64,000 bases of DNA from an uncultured Prevotella sp. (GTDB lineage: Bacteria; Bacteroidota; Bacteroidia; Bacteroidales; Bacteroidaceae): NCBI RefSeq assembly GCF_946404925.1, contig NZ_CAMJFM010000015.1, positions 1 through 64,000 of the forward strand. Direction: 5' to 3'. Position numbers and translations under genes: made by a program. Positions 17,677-26,982 of the stretch are shown one piece after another. The notes beneath the pieces are model-generated. The model did not search any database and was not told the origin of the DNA. It saw nothing but the letters and a program-made list of their open reading frames with translations. How positions within the stretch are numbered: position 1 is the stretch's first letter; every line of letters begins with the position of its first letter.

Positions 17677-18174
17677 ATGAACTTTCTGGAATTAGTAAAA
17701 GCGAGATATAGCTGTAGGAACTATCAGCCTACAAGTGTTGAACAGGAAAAGCTGGACTACATCATGGAGTGTGTACGTATGGCCCCCTCGGCAGTAAACA
17801 AGCAGCCCTGGATGTTCCACATCGTAACTAACGAGGAGGATAAAGCCAAGCTGCTGCAGTGCTATCGTCGCGACTGGCTCAACACGGCTCCGATGTATAT
17901 CGTGGCCTCTGTGCTGCATGATGAAGAGTGGGTGAGATTTGATGGTAAGCATCATGGCGATATTGATATTGCCATCGCAGTAGAGCACCTTTGTCTGGCT
18001 GCCACTGAGCTAGGTCTGGCCACCTGCTGGGTATGCAACTTTGATTCGAACCTCTATAAAGAGCTGTTTGGTCTGCCTGAGAACGAAGAGCCTGCTGTTA
18101 TTATCCCTCTGGGCTATGCAGCTGACGAGTTGAAGCCCAAGAGCCGAAAGACCACCGACCAAATCGTTAAGTGA
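17677..18174 (+). CDS. nitroreductase-family FMN oxidoreductase
   Basis: This 165-residue small nitroreductase starts with the family N-terminus (LELVKARYSCRNYQP), where Arg/Ser bind FMN phosphate. It continues with VRMAPSAVNKQPWMFHIV and IAVEHLCLAATELGLATCWV, which are typical FMN-site and dimer segments. Members form homodimers and reduce nitro compounds, quinones or flavins with NAD(P)H; the physiological substrate cannot be read from the sequence. It is followed by a 49-codon gene and an FAD enzyme on the same strand. Confidence 0.88.
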   Translation: MNFLELVKARYSCRNYQPTSVEQEKLDYIMECVRMAPSAVNKQPWMFHIVTNEEDKAKLLQCYRRDWLNTAPMYIVASVLHDEEWVRFDGKHHGDIDIAIAVEHLCLAATELGLATCWVCNFDSNLYKELFGLPENEEPAVIIPLGYAADELKPKSRKTTDQIVK

Positions 18175-18175
18175 T

Positions 18176-18325
18176 ATGGCATATACTGACAGATTTGGAC
18201 AATCGGATGATTTTCGACGCGATGAGCTGATACGTGTCATCGAGCACTCGGTAGAGAACCTGACTCTACAGGAGCTCGAGGCCTTATATTATGACATGTC
18301 GACGAAGAACTTTATTAATGAATAA
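18176..18325 (+). CDS. small hypothetical protein (49 aa)
   Basis: ATG 18176 lies 1 bp after the nitroreductase stop and the stop codon is 5 bp before the next start, so the frame fits tightly in the operon. The protein is acidic and helical: MAYTDRFGQSDDFRRDELIR, then a Leu/Glu-rich second half ending DMSTKNFINE. No domain is recognised. Tight spacing and normal codon use argue that it is translated. Confidence 0.55.
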   Translation: MAYTDRFGQSDDFRRDELIRVIEHSVENLTLQELEALYYDMSTKNFINE

Positions 18326-18330
18326 GGTAA

Positions 18331-19992
18331 ATGATTAAAGAATACCAGATAAGAGTAACGCCCGAAGTGGCTGCACAGGAAGACCGACTGAAAGCCTATC
18401 TGGCTGATGAAGACGGCCTGGACGTAAGGACCATTAATGGCGTGAGGATACTGAAACGCAGTATTGATGCACGACAGCGACAGATATATGTTAATCTGAA
18501 GGTACGCACGTATGTGAACGAGCTGCCTACCGACGATGTCTATCAGCATACGGAGTACCCCAATGTGGAGGGTAAACCGCAGGTGATAGTAGTAGGTGCG
18601 GGTCCTGGTGGTCTGTTTGCTGCGTTGCGCCTGATAGAGCTGGGTTATCGCCCTATAGTGCTGGAGCGAGGCAAGAATGTGCACGATCGCAAGAAGGATC
18701 TGGCCAACATCAGCAGAACCCAGCAGGTAGACAGCGAAAGTAACTACTGTTTTGGCGAGGGTGGTGCTGGTGCTTACTCTGACGGAAAACTCTATACTCG
18801 CTCTAAGAAGCGTGGCAACATCGAAAAGATACTGAATGTGTTCTGTCAGCATGGTGCATCTACGGCGATTCTGGCTGATGCGCATCCGCACATAGGTACA
18901 GACCGACTGCCCAAGGTTATTGAGGCCATGCGTAACACCATTATCCGTTGTGGTGGCGAAGTGCACTTTCAAACTAAAATGAGTAAATTCATTTTAAGTG
19001 GTGAGAAGCTAGGGGGGAGAGGTGAGAGAATACTTGGTAGCGGAGAAACAAGCGTGATAGGAGTGGAAGCAGAAGTAACCTCTAGCTTTTCACCTCTCAC
19101 CTCTCACCTCGAATTCTTCGGTCCTGTGATCCTGGCTACGGGACACTCTGCGCGCGATGTATATAGGTATCTGGCGGAGGCTAAGATTGAGATCGAGGCT
19201 AAGGGTATCGCTGTAGGCGTTAGACTGGAGCATCCATCGCAGCTGATAGACCAGATACAGTACCATAATAAACAAGGTAGGGGACGATGGCTGCCTGCTG
19301 CTGAATACTCGATGGTGACACAGGTTGACGGGCGAGGTGTTTACTCGTTCTGTATGTGCCCTGGAGGATTCGTGATTCCTGCTGCTACTGATAAAGAGCA
19401 GATTGTGGTTAATGGTATGAGTCCAGCCAGCCGTGGCACGGCGTGGAGCAATAGCGGTATGGTGGTTGAAATTCAACCATTTGACAATTTGACTATTTCT
19501 CAATCAGACGATTTGCCTCCTGTGCCTGATGCTCTGAAGGTGATGCGATTCCAGGAGCAACTGGAGAAGATGTGCTGGCAGCAGGGCAATATGAAGCAGA
19601 CTGCGCCCGCCCAGAGAATGGTTGACTTTGTGAATGGCAAACTGAGTTACGATCTGCCTAAATCATCGTATGCTCCAGGATTGATTTCAAGTCCGCTGCA
19701 CTTCTGGATGCCAAAGATGATATCGCACAGACTGCAGCAAGGATTCAAGGCCTTTGGTAAGAGTGCACACGGCTTTCTGACTAACGAGGCTGTTATGATA
19801 GCCATTGAGACTAGAACCAGTAGCCCTGTGCGTATAATTCGCGATAAAGAAACGCTGCAACACGTTAGCGTTCAGGGACTTTTCCCTTGTGGCGAAGGTG
19901 CAGGATATGCTGGCGGAATCGTGTCGGCTGGCGTTGATGGCGAACGATGCGCTGAAGCGGCTGCTCAGTATATTGAACAATGCAAAAATTAG
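18331..19992 (+). CDS. NAD(P)/FAD-dependent oxidoreductase
   Basis: This 553-residue FAD-dependent dehydrogenase has an N-terminal DUF-like region (1-85), then a Rossmann dinucleotide site VIVVGAGPGGLFAALRLIE followed by LERG. SNYCFGEGGAGAYSDGKLYT is typical of the COG2509 group, as are GPVILATGHSARDVY and a C-terminal FAD motif GLFPCGEGAGYAGGIVSAGVDG. The substrate is unknown. Residues about 223-260 are encoded by an in-frame inverted repeat, where relatives would be expected to have only a short loop, so this is probably an inserted loop that did not destroy the frame. Confidence 0.85.
   Translation: MIKEYQIRVTPEVAAQEDRLKAYLADEDGLDVRTINGVRILKRSIDARQRQIYVNLKVRTYVNELPTDDVYQHTEYPNVEGKPQVIVVGAGPGGLFAALRLIELGYRPIVLERGKNVHDRKKDLANISRTQQVDSESNYCFGEGGAGAYSDGKLYTRSKKRGNIEKILNVFCQHGASTAILADAHPHIGTDRLPKVIEAMRNTIIRCGGEVHFQTKMSKFILSGEKLGGRGERILGSGETSVIGVEAEVTSSFSPLTSHLEFFGPVILATGHSARDVYRYLAEAKIEIEAKGIAVGVRLEHPSQLIDQIQYHNKQGRGRWLPAAEYSMVTQVDGRGVYSFCMCPGGFVIPAATDKEQIVVNGMSPASRGTAWSNSGMVVEIQPFDNLTISQSDDLPPVPDALKVMRFQEQLEKMCWQQGNMKQTAPAQRMVDFVNGKLSYDLPKSSYAPGLISSPLHFWMPKMISHRLQQGFKAFGKSAHGFLTNEAVMIAIETRTSSPVRIIRDKETLQHVSVQGLFPCGEGAGYAGGIVSAGVDGERCAEAAAQYIEQCKN
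18999..19110. repeat. in-frame GGTGAGA inverted repeat inside the FAD oxidoreductase gene
   Basis: The left arm (about 18999-19028) contains GGTGAGAAGCTAGG and GAGGTGAGAG. The right arm (19080-19110) is its reverse complement, with CTCTAGCTTTTCACC and repeated CTCTCACC. About 50 bp separate the arms. The whole unit keeps the reading frame and adds roughly 35-40 residues. Similar GGTGAGA units occur at 28.4 and 59.1 kb. Confidence 0.7.
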
Positions 19993-20027
19993 AAAATGTA
20001 AAAATGTAAAAATTATAAAGAAAAGGT

Positions 20028-20058
20028 TTGGAGATTCCAAATCTTTTTTTTATATTTG
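20028..20058 (+). promoter_or_regulatory. promoter of the cytidylate kinase-like gene
   Basis: TTG (20028-20030), 20 bp, then TATATTTG (20051-20058) matches the Bacteroidetes consensus; the start codon is 40 bp downstream. Confidence 0.7.
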
Positions 20059-20097
20059 CAGCATCAAATAGAATCTATTAACTAAAAACGGAACGAT

Positions 20098-20718
20098 ATG
20101 AATAGGGAGGAACAATTTGTAATCACAATCAGCAGACAGTTCGGTACTGGCGGTCATGAGATTGGCGCTGAACTGGCACGCAGATTGAACGTTAAGCTGC
20201 TTGATAAGCAGATACTTAACGAGGTGGCCAAGAGAAATCAAGTGGTAGAAGAGGCGATGGAGAAAATCGAGACGCGTAACCCATTGTGGCGCGACGATTT
20301 TACCAATTTCTATCGCAACTACATGGCTAAGGCTGAGTACGATGGCGCTGAGCAGGATCAGACATCGCACGAGTTGTTTGAAGCACAGTGCACCGCCATT
20401 CGTCAGATTGCTGAAAAGGAAAGTTGTGTGATTATTGGTCGATGTGGATTCCACATCTTCGAGAATCACCCGAATGCCCTGAAAATCTTTATCCACAGTA
20501 GTGAGGATTGTCGTAAGCGCAGGATTGCCGAAAAGTATGGCCTTGACCTGAGAGATGCTGCTGCCATGGTGGTTGACAATGACTACAGTCGTGAGTTATA
20601 CACTAAGACATTTACAGGCAAGGACTGGACCGATGCACGCAACTATGACATCAGTCTGGATGTGCGAAAATTCGGTATAAATGGTGCTGTAGACTTTTTA
20701 ATGAAGTGTATTGAGTAG
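20098..20718 (+). CDS. cytidylate kinase-like protein
   Basis: This 206-residue P-loop protein has FVITISRQFGTGGHEIGAEL, the SRxxGsGG phosphate-binding loop of the cytidylate_kin2 family, and CVIIGRCGFHIFENHPNALK plus FIHSSEDCRKRRI as later kinase motifs. Family members are annotated as nucleoside-monophosphate kinase-like, but the true substrate is not established. The gene has its own promoter and precedes pheT. Confidence 0.82.
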   Translation: MNREEQFVITISRQFGTGGHEIGAELARRLNVKLLDKQILNEVAKRNQVVEEAMEKIETRNPLWRDDFTNFYRNYMAKAEYDGAEQDQTSHELFEAQCTAIRQIAEKESCVIIGRCGFHIFENHPNALKIFIHSSEDCRKRRIAEKYGLDLRDAAAMVVDNDYSRELYTKTFTGKDWTDARNYDISLDVRKFGINGAVDFLMKCIE

Positions 20719-20734
20719 ATTTTGCAGGAAAAAT

Positions 20735-20765
20735 TTGTAGATATACCATTTTTTTACTACCTTTG
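20735..20765 (+). promoter_or_regulatory. promoter of pheT
   Basis: TTG (20735-20737), 20 bp, then TACCTTTG (20758-20765) is a full consensus match; ATG 20810 follows after about 45 bp. Confidence 0.75.
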
Positions 20766-20809
20766 CACCCTGAAATTTCAAAGATAGTAATTACTAAAGA
20801 TTTGGTATA

Positions 20810-23272
20810 ATGAATATTTCCTACAAATGGTTGAAGGAATACGTTGATTTCGACCTGACAGCTCAGCAGGTAGCTGATGCACTCACATCAACAGGTCTTG
20901 AGGTCGACGCATTGGAAGAAGTACAGAGTATTAAAGGTGGACTGAAGGGGCTGTACGTAGGTAAGGTGCTTACCTGCGAGGCTCACCCCAATAGCGACCA
21001 TCTGCATGTAACAACAGTTGACCTGGGCAAGGGGGAGCCATCACAGATTGTGTGTGGTGCGCCTAACGTAGCCGCAGGTCAGAAGGTTATTGTTGCTGAT
21101 CTGGGCTGTGTGCTCTACGATGGTGATAAGGAGTTCGTCATCAAGAAGTCGAAGCTTCGTGGCGTAGAGAGCAATGGTATGATTTGCGCTGAAGATGAGA
21201 TTGGCGTTGGTACAAGCCACGATGGTATCATCGTGCTGCCTGAGGATGCCGTTGTTGGTACGCCTGCGGCTGAATACTACCACCTGGAGAGCGACTGGCT
21301 GATTGAGGTCGACATCACCGCTAACCGTGCTGATGGACTGAGTCACTGGGGTGTAGCTCGCGACCTGTATGCTTGGCTCAAAAGCAATGGCTATGAGACC
21401 AAGATGCATCGCCCTGACTGCTCTAAGTTTACAGTTGATAATCACGATCTGCCCATCGAGGTGAAGATTGAGAATACCGAGGCCTGCAAGCGTTATGCCT
21501 GTGTTAGCGTAACTGGTTGTGAGGTGAAGGAGAGCCCAGAGTGGTTGAAGACCAAACTCAACACCATCGGTCTGCGCCCCATTAACAACATCGTAGATAT
21601 CACTAACTACGTGATGATGGCTTACGGACAGCCTCTGCACACATTTGATGCAGACATGGTGAAGGGCCACAAGATTGTGGTAAAGACTATGCCTGATGGC
21701 ACACCATTCCAGACGTTGGATGGCGAGGAGCACAAGCTGAGCGATCGCGACTTGGCTATCTGCAACGAGGAGGACCCAATGTGTATCGCTGGTGTGTTTG
21801 GCGGTAAGGGTAGCGGTACTTACGAGACCACCAAGAACGTTGTTCTGGAGAGTGCCTACTTCCATCCAACATGGATCCGTAAGAGCGCTCGTCGTCATGG
21901 ACTGAGCACTGATGCAAGCTTCCGCTTTGAGCGTGGCGTTGATCCAAACGGCACTATCTACGCTCTGCAGCAGGCAGCTATCCTTTGTAAGGAACTGGCA
22001 GGCGGTAAGGTAAGCATGGAGATTTGCGATGTTTATCCAGAGCCTATGCAGAATGCTGTTGTAGACCTTACATATAAATATGTACATGATCTGGTAGGTA
22101 AGGACATCCCTGTTGATAAAATCAAGAGCATCTGCGAGAGTTTGGAGATGAAGGTTCTCGAGGAGACAGCTGAGGGATTGAAGCTGGAGGTTCCTGCTTA
22201 TCGTGTAGACGTGACCCGTCCTTGCGATGTAGTAGAGGATATCCTGCGTATCTACGGATATAATAATGTAGAGATTCCTACACAGCTCAAGGGTAGCCTT
22301 GTTATCAAGGGCGATGAGGATCAGAAGCACAAACTGGCTAATCTGGTTAGCGAGCAGCTGGTAGGCGAGGGGTTCAACGAGATCCTGAACAACTCGCTCA
22401 CCAAGGGTGCTTACTACGAGGGTCACAACGCATACCCCGCTGAGAACTGCGTAAAGATTATGAACCCACTGAGTACCGATTTGAACGTAATGCGCCAGAC
22501 ACTGCTGTTCGGAGGACTGGAGAGCGTACAGCACAACGTGAACCGCAAGCGTGGTAACCTGCGTTTCTTCGAGTTTGGTAATGTATATACATTCGATCCC
22601 GAGAAGGAGAATCTCGATGATCCTATGCAGGCTTACAAGGAGCAGTATCATTGTGGCTTGTGGCTTACAGGTAAGCGTGTTGAGGGGTCTTGGGCTCACG
22701 CCAACGAGGAGAGCAGTTTCTACGAGCTGAGCGCCTATGTTGAGAATATTCTGCGTCGTATTGGTGTTAAGCCAGGTATGATTGTTCACAAGAAGAGCGA
22801 GAACGATATCTTCTCATCTGGTCTCACTATCGAGAATCGTGGCGGCAAGAAGCTCGTTGAGATGGGTATCATCACCAAGAAGCTCCAAAAACAGTTCGGA
22901 CTCGATGCGCCCGTATTCTATGCAGAGCTCAACTGGACAGCCCTGATGAAGGTGATTAAGAAGAACGAGGTGCTATATACTGAGGTGCCTAAGTTCCCAG
23001 CTGTTAGTCGTGACCTGGCTCTGCTGGTTGACAACAGCGTAGAGTTTGCTCAGATTGAGCAGATTGCCCGTCAGACAGAGAAGAAGCTGTTGAAGAAGGT
23101 AGAACTGTTCGACGTTTATGAGGGCGATAAGCTGCCTGCAGGCAAGAAGAGCTACGCCGTTAACTTCATCCTTCAGGACGAGGAGAAGACCATGGGTGAC
23201 AAGCAGATTGATGCTATCATGACTAAGCTTATCGCTCAGCTGACAAAGCAGCTGAACGCTGAGCTGCGTTAA
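20810..23272 (+). CDS. pheT: phenylalanine--tRNA ligase beta subunit
   Basis: At 820 residues it has the family's normal length. In order it shows the N-terminal segment MNISYKWLKEYVDFDL, an EMAP/tRNA-binding domain (about 40-150, AHPNSDHLHVTTVDLG), the B3/B4 editing region (RPINNIVDITNYVMMAYGQP), B5 (PCDVVEDILRIYGYNN), the catalytic-like core and the C-terminal anticodon-binding FDX-ACB domain (FPAVSRDLALLV). With PheS it forms the alpha2-beta2 enzyme that charges tRNA-Phe. pheS is not in this window. Confidence 0.96.
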   Translation: MNISYKWLKEYVDFDLTAQQVADALTSTGLEVDALEEVQSIKGGLKGLYVGKVLTCEAHPNSDHLHVTTVDLGKGEPSQIVCGAPNVAAGQKVIVADLGCVLYDGDKEFVIKKSKLRGVESNGMICAEDEIGVGTSHDGIIVLPEDAVVGTPAAEYYHLESDWLIEVDITANRADGLSHWGVARDLYAWLKSNGYETKMHRPDCSKFTVDNHDLPIEVKIENTEACKRYACVSVTGCEVKESPEWLKTKLNTIGLRPINNIVDITNYVMMAYGQPLHTFDADMVKGHKIVVKTMPDGTPFQTLDGEEHKLSDRDLAICNEEDPMCIAGVFGGKGSGTYETTKNVVLESAYFHPTWIRKSARRHGLSTDASFRFERGVDPNGTIYALQQAAILCKELAGGKVSMEICDVYPEPMQNAVVDLTYKYVHDLVGKDIPVDKIKSICESLEMKVLEETAEGLKLEVPAYRVDVTRPCDVVEDILRIYGYNNVEIPTQLKGSLVIKGDEDQKHKLANLVSEQLVGEGFNEILNNSLTKGAYYEGHNAYPAENCVKIMNPLSTDLNVMRQTLLFGGLESVQHNVNRKRGNLRFFEFGNVYTFDPEKENLDDPMQAYKEQYHCGLWLTGKRVEGSWAHANEESSFYELSAYVENILRRIGVKPGMIVHKKSENDIFSSGLTIENRGGKKLVEMGIITKKLQKQFGLDAPVFYAELNWTALMKVIKKNEVLYTEVPKFPAVSRDLALLVDNSVEFAQIEQIARQTEKKLLKKVELFDVYEGDKLPAGKKSYAVNFILQDEEKTMGDKQIDAIMTKLIAQLTKQLNAELR

Positions 23273-23307
23273 AAATTAAAGATTAAACATTAAAAGATTA
23301 TATAACA

Positions 23308-24045
23308 ATGGGAAGAGCATTTGAATATCGTAAGGCTACAAAGCTGAAGCGATGGGGCCACATGGCCAAGACATTTACTAAGATTGGTAAGCAGATCGCT
23401 ATTGCCGTTAAGGCTGGTGGTCCAGAGCCAGAGAACAATCCTACACTGCGTGCTATCATCGCCAACGCTAAGCGCGAGAACATGCCAAAGGATAACATTG
23501 AGCGTGCCATCAAGAACGCAATGGGTAAGGACCAGAGCGACTACAAGGAGGTAACTTACGAGGGATATGGCCCTCACGGAATTGCCATCTTCGTTGAGAC
23601 TCTGACTGACAACACCACACGTACCGTTGGCGACGTTCGTTCTGTATTCAACAAGTTTAATGGTAACCTGGGTACTCAGGGCAGCCTGAGCTTCCTGTTC
23701 GACCACAAGAGCGTATTCACCTTCAAGAAGAAGGACGGTCTGGATATGGACGAGATGATTCTGGATCTGATCGATTACGGCGTTGAGGATGAGTTCGATG
23801 AGGACGAGGAGGAGAACAGCATCACCATCTATGGCGATCCTTCAAGCTTCGGTGCTATCCAGAAGCACCTTGAGGAGAATGGTTTCGAGGTTACTGGTGC
23901 TGAGTTTACCCGTATTCCTAACGACCTGAAGGAGGTTACCGCTGAGCAGCGTGAGACCATCGACAAGATGGTTGAGAAACTGGAGGACTTCGATGATGTT
24001 CAGACAGTTTACACAAACATGAAACCTGAAGAGGTAGCTGAATAA
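23308..24045 (+). CDS. YebC/PmpR-family protein
   Basis: This 245-residue protein has the conserved N-terminus (GRAFEYRKATKLKRWGHMAK) and core (AIVNAK-like IANAKRENMPKDNIERAIKN; YGPHGIAIFVETLTDN) of the YebC/TACO1 family. Members act as transcription regulators or as ribosome-associated factors that help translation of proline stretches. It lies about 35 bp after pheT in the same direction; a strong hairpin follows its stop. Confidence 0.92.
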   Translation: MGRAFEYRKATKLKRWGHMAKTFTKIGKQIAIAVKAGGPEPENNPTLRAIIANAKRENMPKDNIERAIKNAMGKDQSDYKEVTYEGYGPHGIAIFVETLTDNTTRTVGDVRSVFNKFNGNLGTQGSLSFLFDHKSVFTFKKKDGLDMDEMILDLIDYGVEDEFDEDEEENSITIYGDPSSFGAIQKHLEENGFEVTGAEFTRIPNDLKEVTAEQRETIDKMVEKLEDFDDVQTVYTNMKPEEVAE

Positions 24046-24052
24046 ATAATAG

Positions 24053-24087
24053 AATCCCCGCCTTCAACAAGCGGGGATTTATTTTTT
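24053..24087 (+). terminator. intrinsic terminator after yebC
   Basis: AATCCCCGC (24053-24061) pairs with GCGGGGATT (24071-24079), 9-nt loop, followed by TATTTTTT. It also lies at the end of the convergent lipoprotein gene and may serve both. Confidence 0.85.
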
Positions 24088-24472
24088 AGTAATCTTTATC
24101 TGTGAAAACCACATCTAATAGAATCTTCTTTGGATCCTTGCCTGAACGGTAGGTGTATGCAAAGCGATACTTATTATCCTTATAGGTCTTGACGCTAGTA
24201 GAATTCTTGAGCGATTTCTTGAGCGTGTTTACTGCGTCAATCTCCTCAATCACCTTCTCCTCGTCAGCCACACCTGTCAATGTATAATAATAATGTATGG
24301 TGTGAGTGGCGCGCTCAAAAGTAAGCGAATCGATGATGGTGTAGTCGTCCATGGCCGTGGGGCAGTGCTTGCGTGTGTACTCTTTGGCATCGCGCTCACA
24401 ACGGTCTTCCAAACTCTCCTGACAAGCGGTAAATACAAGAGCAAATATTGCTATTATCCAATACTTTTTCAT
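24086..24472 (-). CDS. small putative lipoprotein
   Basis: This 128-residue protein has a lipoprotein signal (MKKYWIIAIFALVFTAC, lipobox FTAC) and a charged, soluble body with a central stretch of hydrophobic/aromatic strands (THTIHYYYTLTGVADEE, YRFAYTYRSG). The start is set at ATG 24472; the longer frame to 24505 would put residues in front of the signal. I recognise no family. It is transcribed alone, divergent from lepA. Confidence 0.7.
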   Translation of the reverse strand: MKKYWIIAIFALVFTACQESLEDRCERDAKEYTRKHCPTAMDDYTIIDSLTFERATHTIHYYYTLTGVADEEKVIEEIDAVNTLKKSLKNSTSVKTYKDNKYRFAYTYRSGKDPKKILLDVVFTDKDY

Positions 24473-24494
24473 AATGAATGCTATTTTTTGCTTG

Positions 24495-24551
24495 CAAAGA
24501 TACAAAAAAAAGCAAAATTATTCGATTTTCGAGACTTTTTTTGTAATTTTG
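24495..24551. promoter_or_regulatory. divergent -7 boxes for the lipoprotein gene and lepA
   Basis: The minus strand has TATCTTTG at 24502-24495 for the lipoprotein gene. The plus strand has TAATTTTG at 24544-24551 for lepA, whose ATG is 24 bp further. Confidence 0.55.
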
Positions 24552-24574
24552 CACCTTAAAGCGTAGATATATTA

Positions 24575-26356
24575 ATGGATCATATAAGAAATTTCTGCAT
24601 TATTGCCCACATTGACCATGGCAAATCTACTCTGGCAGACCGTCTGCTAGAGTATACTAAGACCATACAGGTTACTGAGGGACAGATGCTCGACGATATG
24701 GATCTGGAGCGTGAGCGTGGTATCACCATCAAGAGTCACGCCATCCAGATGGAATATACTTATCAGGGCGAGAAGTATATTCTGAACCTGATTGACACTC
24801 CAGGACACGTTGACTTCTCGTACGAGGTGTCGCGTTCGATTGCTGCCTGCGAGGGCGCACTGCTGGTGGTAGATGCCACCCAGGGTGTTCAGGCTCAGAC
24901 CATCTCAAATCTCTACATGGCCATCGACCATAATCTGGAGATTATTCCTGTTATCAATAAGATAGACATGCCAAGTGCGATGCCTGATGAGGTAGAAGAC
25001 GAGATCATCGACCTCATTGGTTGCGATCGTTCTGATATCATACGCGCCTCTGGTAAAACTGGCGAGGGCGTTGAGGAGATTCTGAACGCTGTGGTTGAGA
25101 AGATTCCTCATCCAGTGGGCGACGAGAAGGCTCCACTTCAGGCACTTATCTTCGACTCGGTGTTCAACTCATTCCGTGGCATCATTGCTTACTTCAAGAT
25201 CGTCAATGGCTCTATCAAGAGTGGCGATCACGTCAAGTTCTTCAATACAGGCATGGAGTACGACGCTGATGAGATTGGCGTGCTGAAGATGGACATGATT
25301 CCACGTAATGAGCTCAAGACTGGCGATGTAGGCTATATCATCAGTGGTATTAAGAACTCTAAGGAGGTTAAGGTGGGCGATACTATCACTCATGTGGCCA
25401 ATCCTTGTAGTGCAGCCATCGAGGGATTCCAGGAGGTAAAACCTATGGTGTTTGCTGGTGTGTATCCCATCGATCCTACGGATTACGAGAACCTGCGTGC
25501 ATCGCTCGAGAAACTTCAGCTAAACGATGCCTCGCTTACCTTCATGCCTGAGTCATCAGTAGCTCTGGGCTTCGGATTCCGTTGTGGATTCCTTGGCTTG
25601 CTCCACATGGAAATTGTTCAGGAGCGTCTGGATCGCGAGTTCGATATGGATGTGATTACCACCGTGCCTAACGTTAGTTATATGTGCTACACCAAGCAGG
25701 GTGAAGAGAAGGAGGTGCACAATCCTTCAGGACTGCCTGATCAGACCATGATTGAGCATATTGAGGAACCATATATCCGTGCATCTATCATTACTGCAGC
25801 CGATTATATTGGACCTATCATGACGCTGTGTCTCGACAAACGTGGTGAACTGATTGATCAGCAGTACGTGAGCGGAAACCGCATCGAGTTGCACTTCATG
25901 CTACCTCTTGGCGAGATAGTGATCGACTTCTACGATAAGCTGAAGTCGGTGTCAAAGGGATATGCCTCATTCGATTATCATCTGGCAGGATTCCGTCCGT
26001 CTAAGTTGGCCAAGTTGGATATTCTGTTGAATGGTGAGCCTGTTGATGCCCTGTCTACATTGACTCATCAGGACAATGCCGTTACCTTTGGTCGTCGTAT
26101 GTGCGAGAAGCTGAAGGAGCTCATTCCTCGTCAGCAGTTCGATATCGCCATTCAGGCTGCCATTGGTGCCAAGATCATCGCCCGCGAAACAGTTAAGCAG
26201 GTGCGTAAGGACGTAACCGCCAAGTGTTATGGTGGTGATGTGAGCCGTAAGCGTAAGCTGCTCGAAAAGCAGAAGCGAGGCAAGAAGCGCATGAAGCAGA
26301 TTGGAAACGTTGAGGTGCCACAGAAGGCATTCCTCGCAGTATTAAAGTTGGACTAA
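24575..26356 (+). CDS. lepA: elongation factor 4 (LepA)
   Basis: This 593-residue translational GTPase carries G1 [17 protein letters not shown]2 [12 protein letters not shown]3 [11 protein letters not shown] and G4 NKIDMPSA. The EF-G-like domains and the LepA-specific C-terminal domain end in [12 protein letters not shown]. LepA back-translocates or remodels stalled ribosomes. Length and order are standard. Confidence 0.96.
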   Translation: MDHIRNFCIIAHIDHGKSTLADRLLEYTKTIQVTEGQMLDDMDLERERGITIKSHAIQMEYTYQGEKYILNLIDTPGHVDFSYEVSRSIAACEGALLVVDATQGVQAQTISNLYMAIDHNLEIIPVINKIDMPSAMPDEVEDEIIDLIGCDRSDIIRASGKTGEGVEEILNAVVEKIPHPVGDEKAPLQALIFDSVFNSFRGIIAYFKIVNGSIKSGDHVKFFNTGMEYDADEIGVLKMDMIPRNELKTGDVGYIISGIKNSKEVKVGDTITHVANPCSAAIEGFQEVKPMVFAGVYPIDPTDYENLRASLEKLQLNDASLTFMPESSVALGFGFRCGFLGLLHMEIVQERLDREFDMDVITTVPNVSYMCYTKQGEEKEVHNPSGLPDQTMIEHIEEPYIRASIITAADYIGPIMTLCLDKRGELIDQQYVSGNRIELHFMLPLGEIVIDFYDKLKSVSKGYASFDYHLAGFRPSKLAKLDILLNGEPVDALSTLTHQDNAVTFGRRMCEKLKELIPRQQFDIAIQAAIGAKIIARETVKQVRKDVTAKCYGGDVSRKRKLLEKQKRGKKRMKQIGNVEVPQKAFLAVLKLD

Positions 26357-26373
26357 GAACAAATCAATAATCT

Positions 26374-26973
26374 ATGGCAAGTGTAAGTTTAACAACCCGT
26401 GACGTGGCCCGCGAATTGGCCCGCAGATACAGTACAATGACCCACGAGGAACTCGACCTCCTGGAGAGCATCTTGGTACCAATGAAGTTCGCTAAGAACG
26501 AGTTGATACTTAAGGAAGGCGATGTGTGCAACAACATCTATTGGGTGGTACGCGGACTGGTACGTCAGTTCTACTTTAAAAACGATAAGGAGTTAACCGA
26601 GTATATGGCTACCGAGAACAGCATTGTGATGTGTATCGAGAGCCTGTTCCACGAGGTTCCATCACAGTTGCAGATCAAGGCACTCGAGCCTACTATTCTC
26701 ATTGCCATGCCTAAGGCCGATCTCGAGGCTGTGGCCATGAAGAGTGTTAACATCCAGATTCTGTATCGTAAGATTCTCGAAGAGTCGCTCATTCTCAGTC
26801 AGCACCATGCTGATATGCTGCGCTTTGAGAGTGCACAAGACAGATACCAGAAGCTGGTCAAGAATCAGCCACAGCTGGTGCTGCGTGCGCCATTGGTCTA
26901 CATCGCCAGCTATCTGCAGATGACACCCGAGACGCTGTCGCGTGTACGTACAGCGGCCCTGATGGAGAAATAA
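26374..26973 (+). CDS. Crp/Fnr-like cyclic-nucleotide-binding-fold regulator
   Basis: This 199-residue protein has an N-terminal cNMP-binding-like beta barrel (LVPMKFAKNELILKEGDVCN, NIYWVVRGLVRQFYFKNDKE) and a C-terminal helical region ending in IASYLQMTPETLSRVRTAAL, a winged-helix recognition segment of the Crp/Fnr type. Such Bacteroidales regulators usually lack the residues needed for cAMP. The gene lies 17 bp after lepA; its target is unknown. Confidence 0.85.
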   Translation: MASVSLTTRDVARELARRYSTMTHEELDLLESILVPMKFAKNELILKEGDVCNNIYWVVRGLVRQFYFKNDKELTEYMATENSIVMCIESLFHEVPSQLQIKALEPTILIAMPKADLEAVAMKSVNIQILYRKILEESLILSQHHADMLRFESAQDRYQKLVKNQPQLVLRAPLVYIASYLQMTPETLSRVRTAALMEK

Positions 26974-26982
26974 ATCCTGAAT

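Noticed and set aside
21041..22789. 582-codon open frame antisense to pheT
   Set aside because: It is fully inside a conserved essential gene on the other strand; its composition (Leu/Val/Thr/His-rich) is what an antisense shadow gives.
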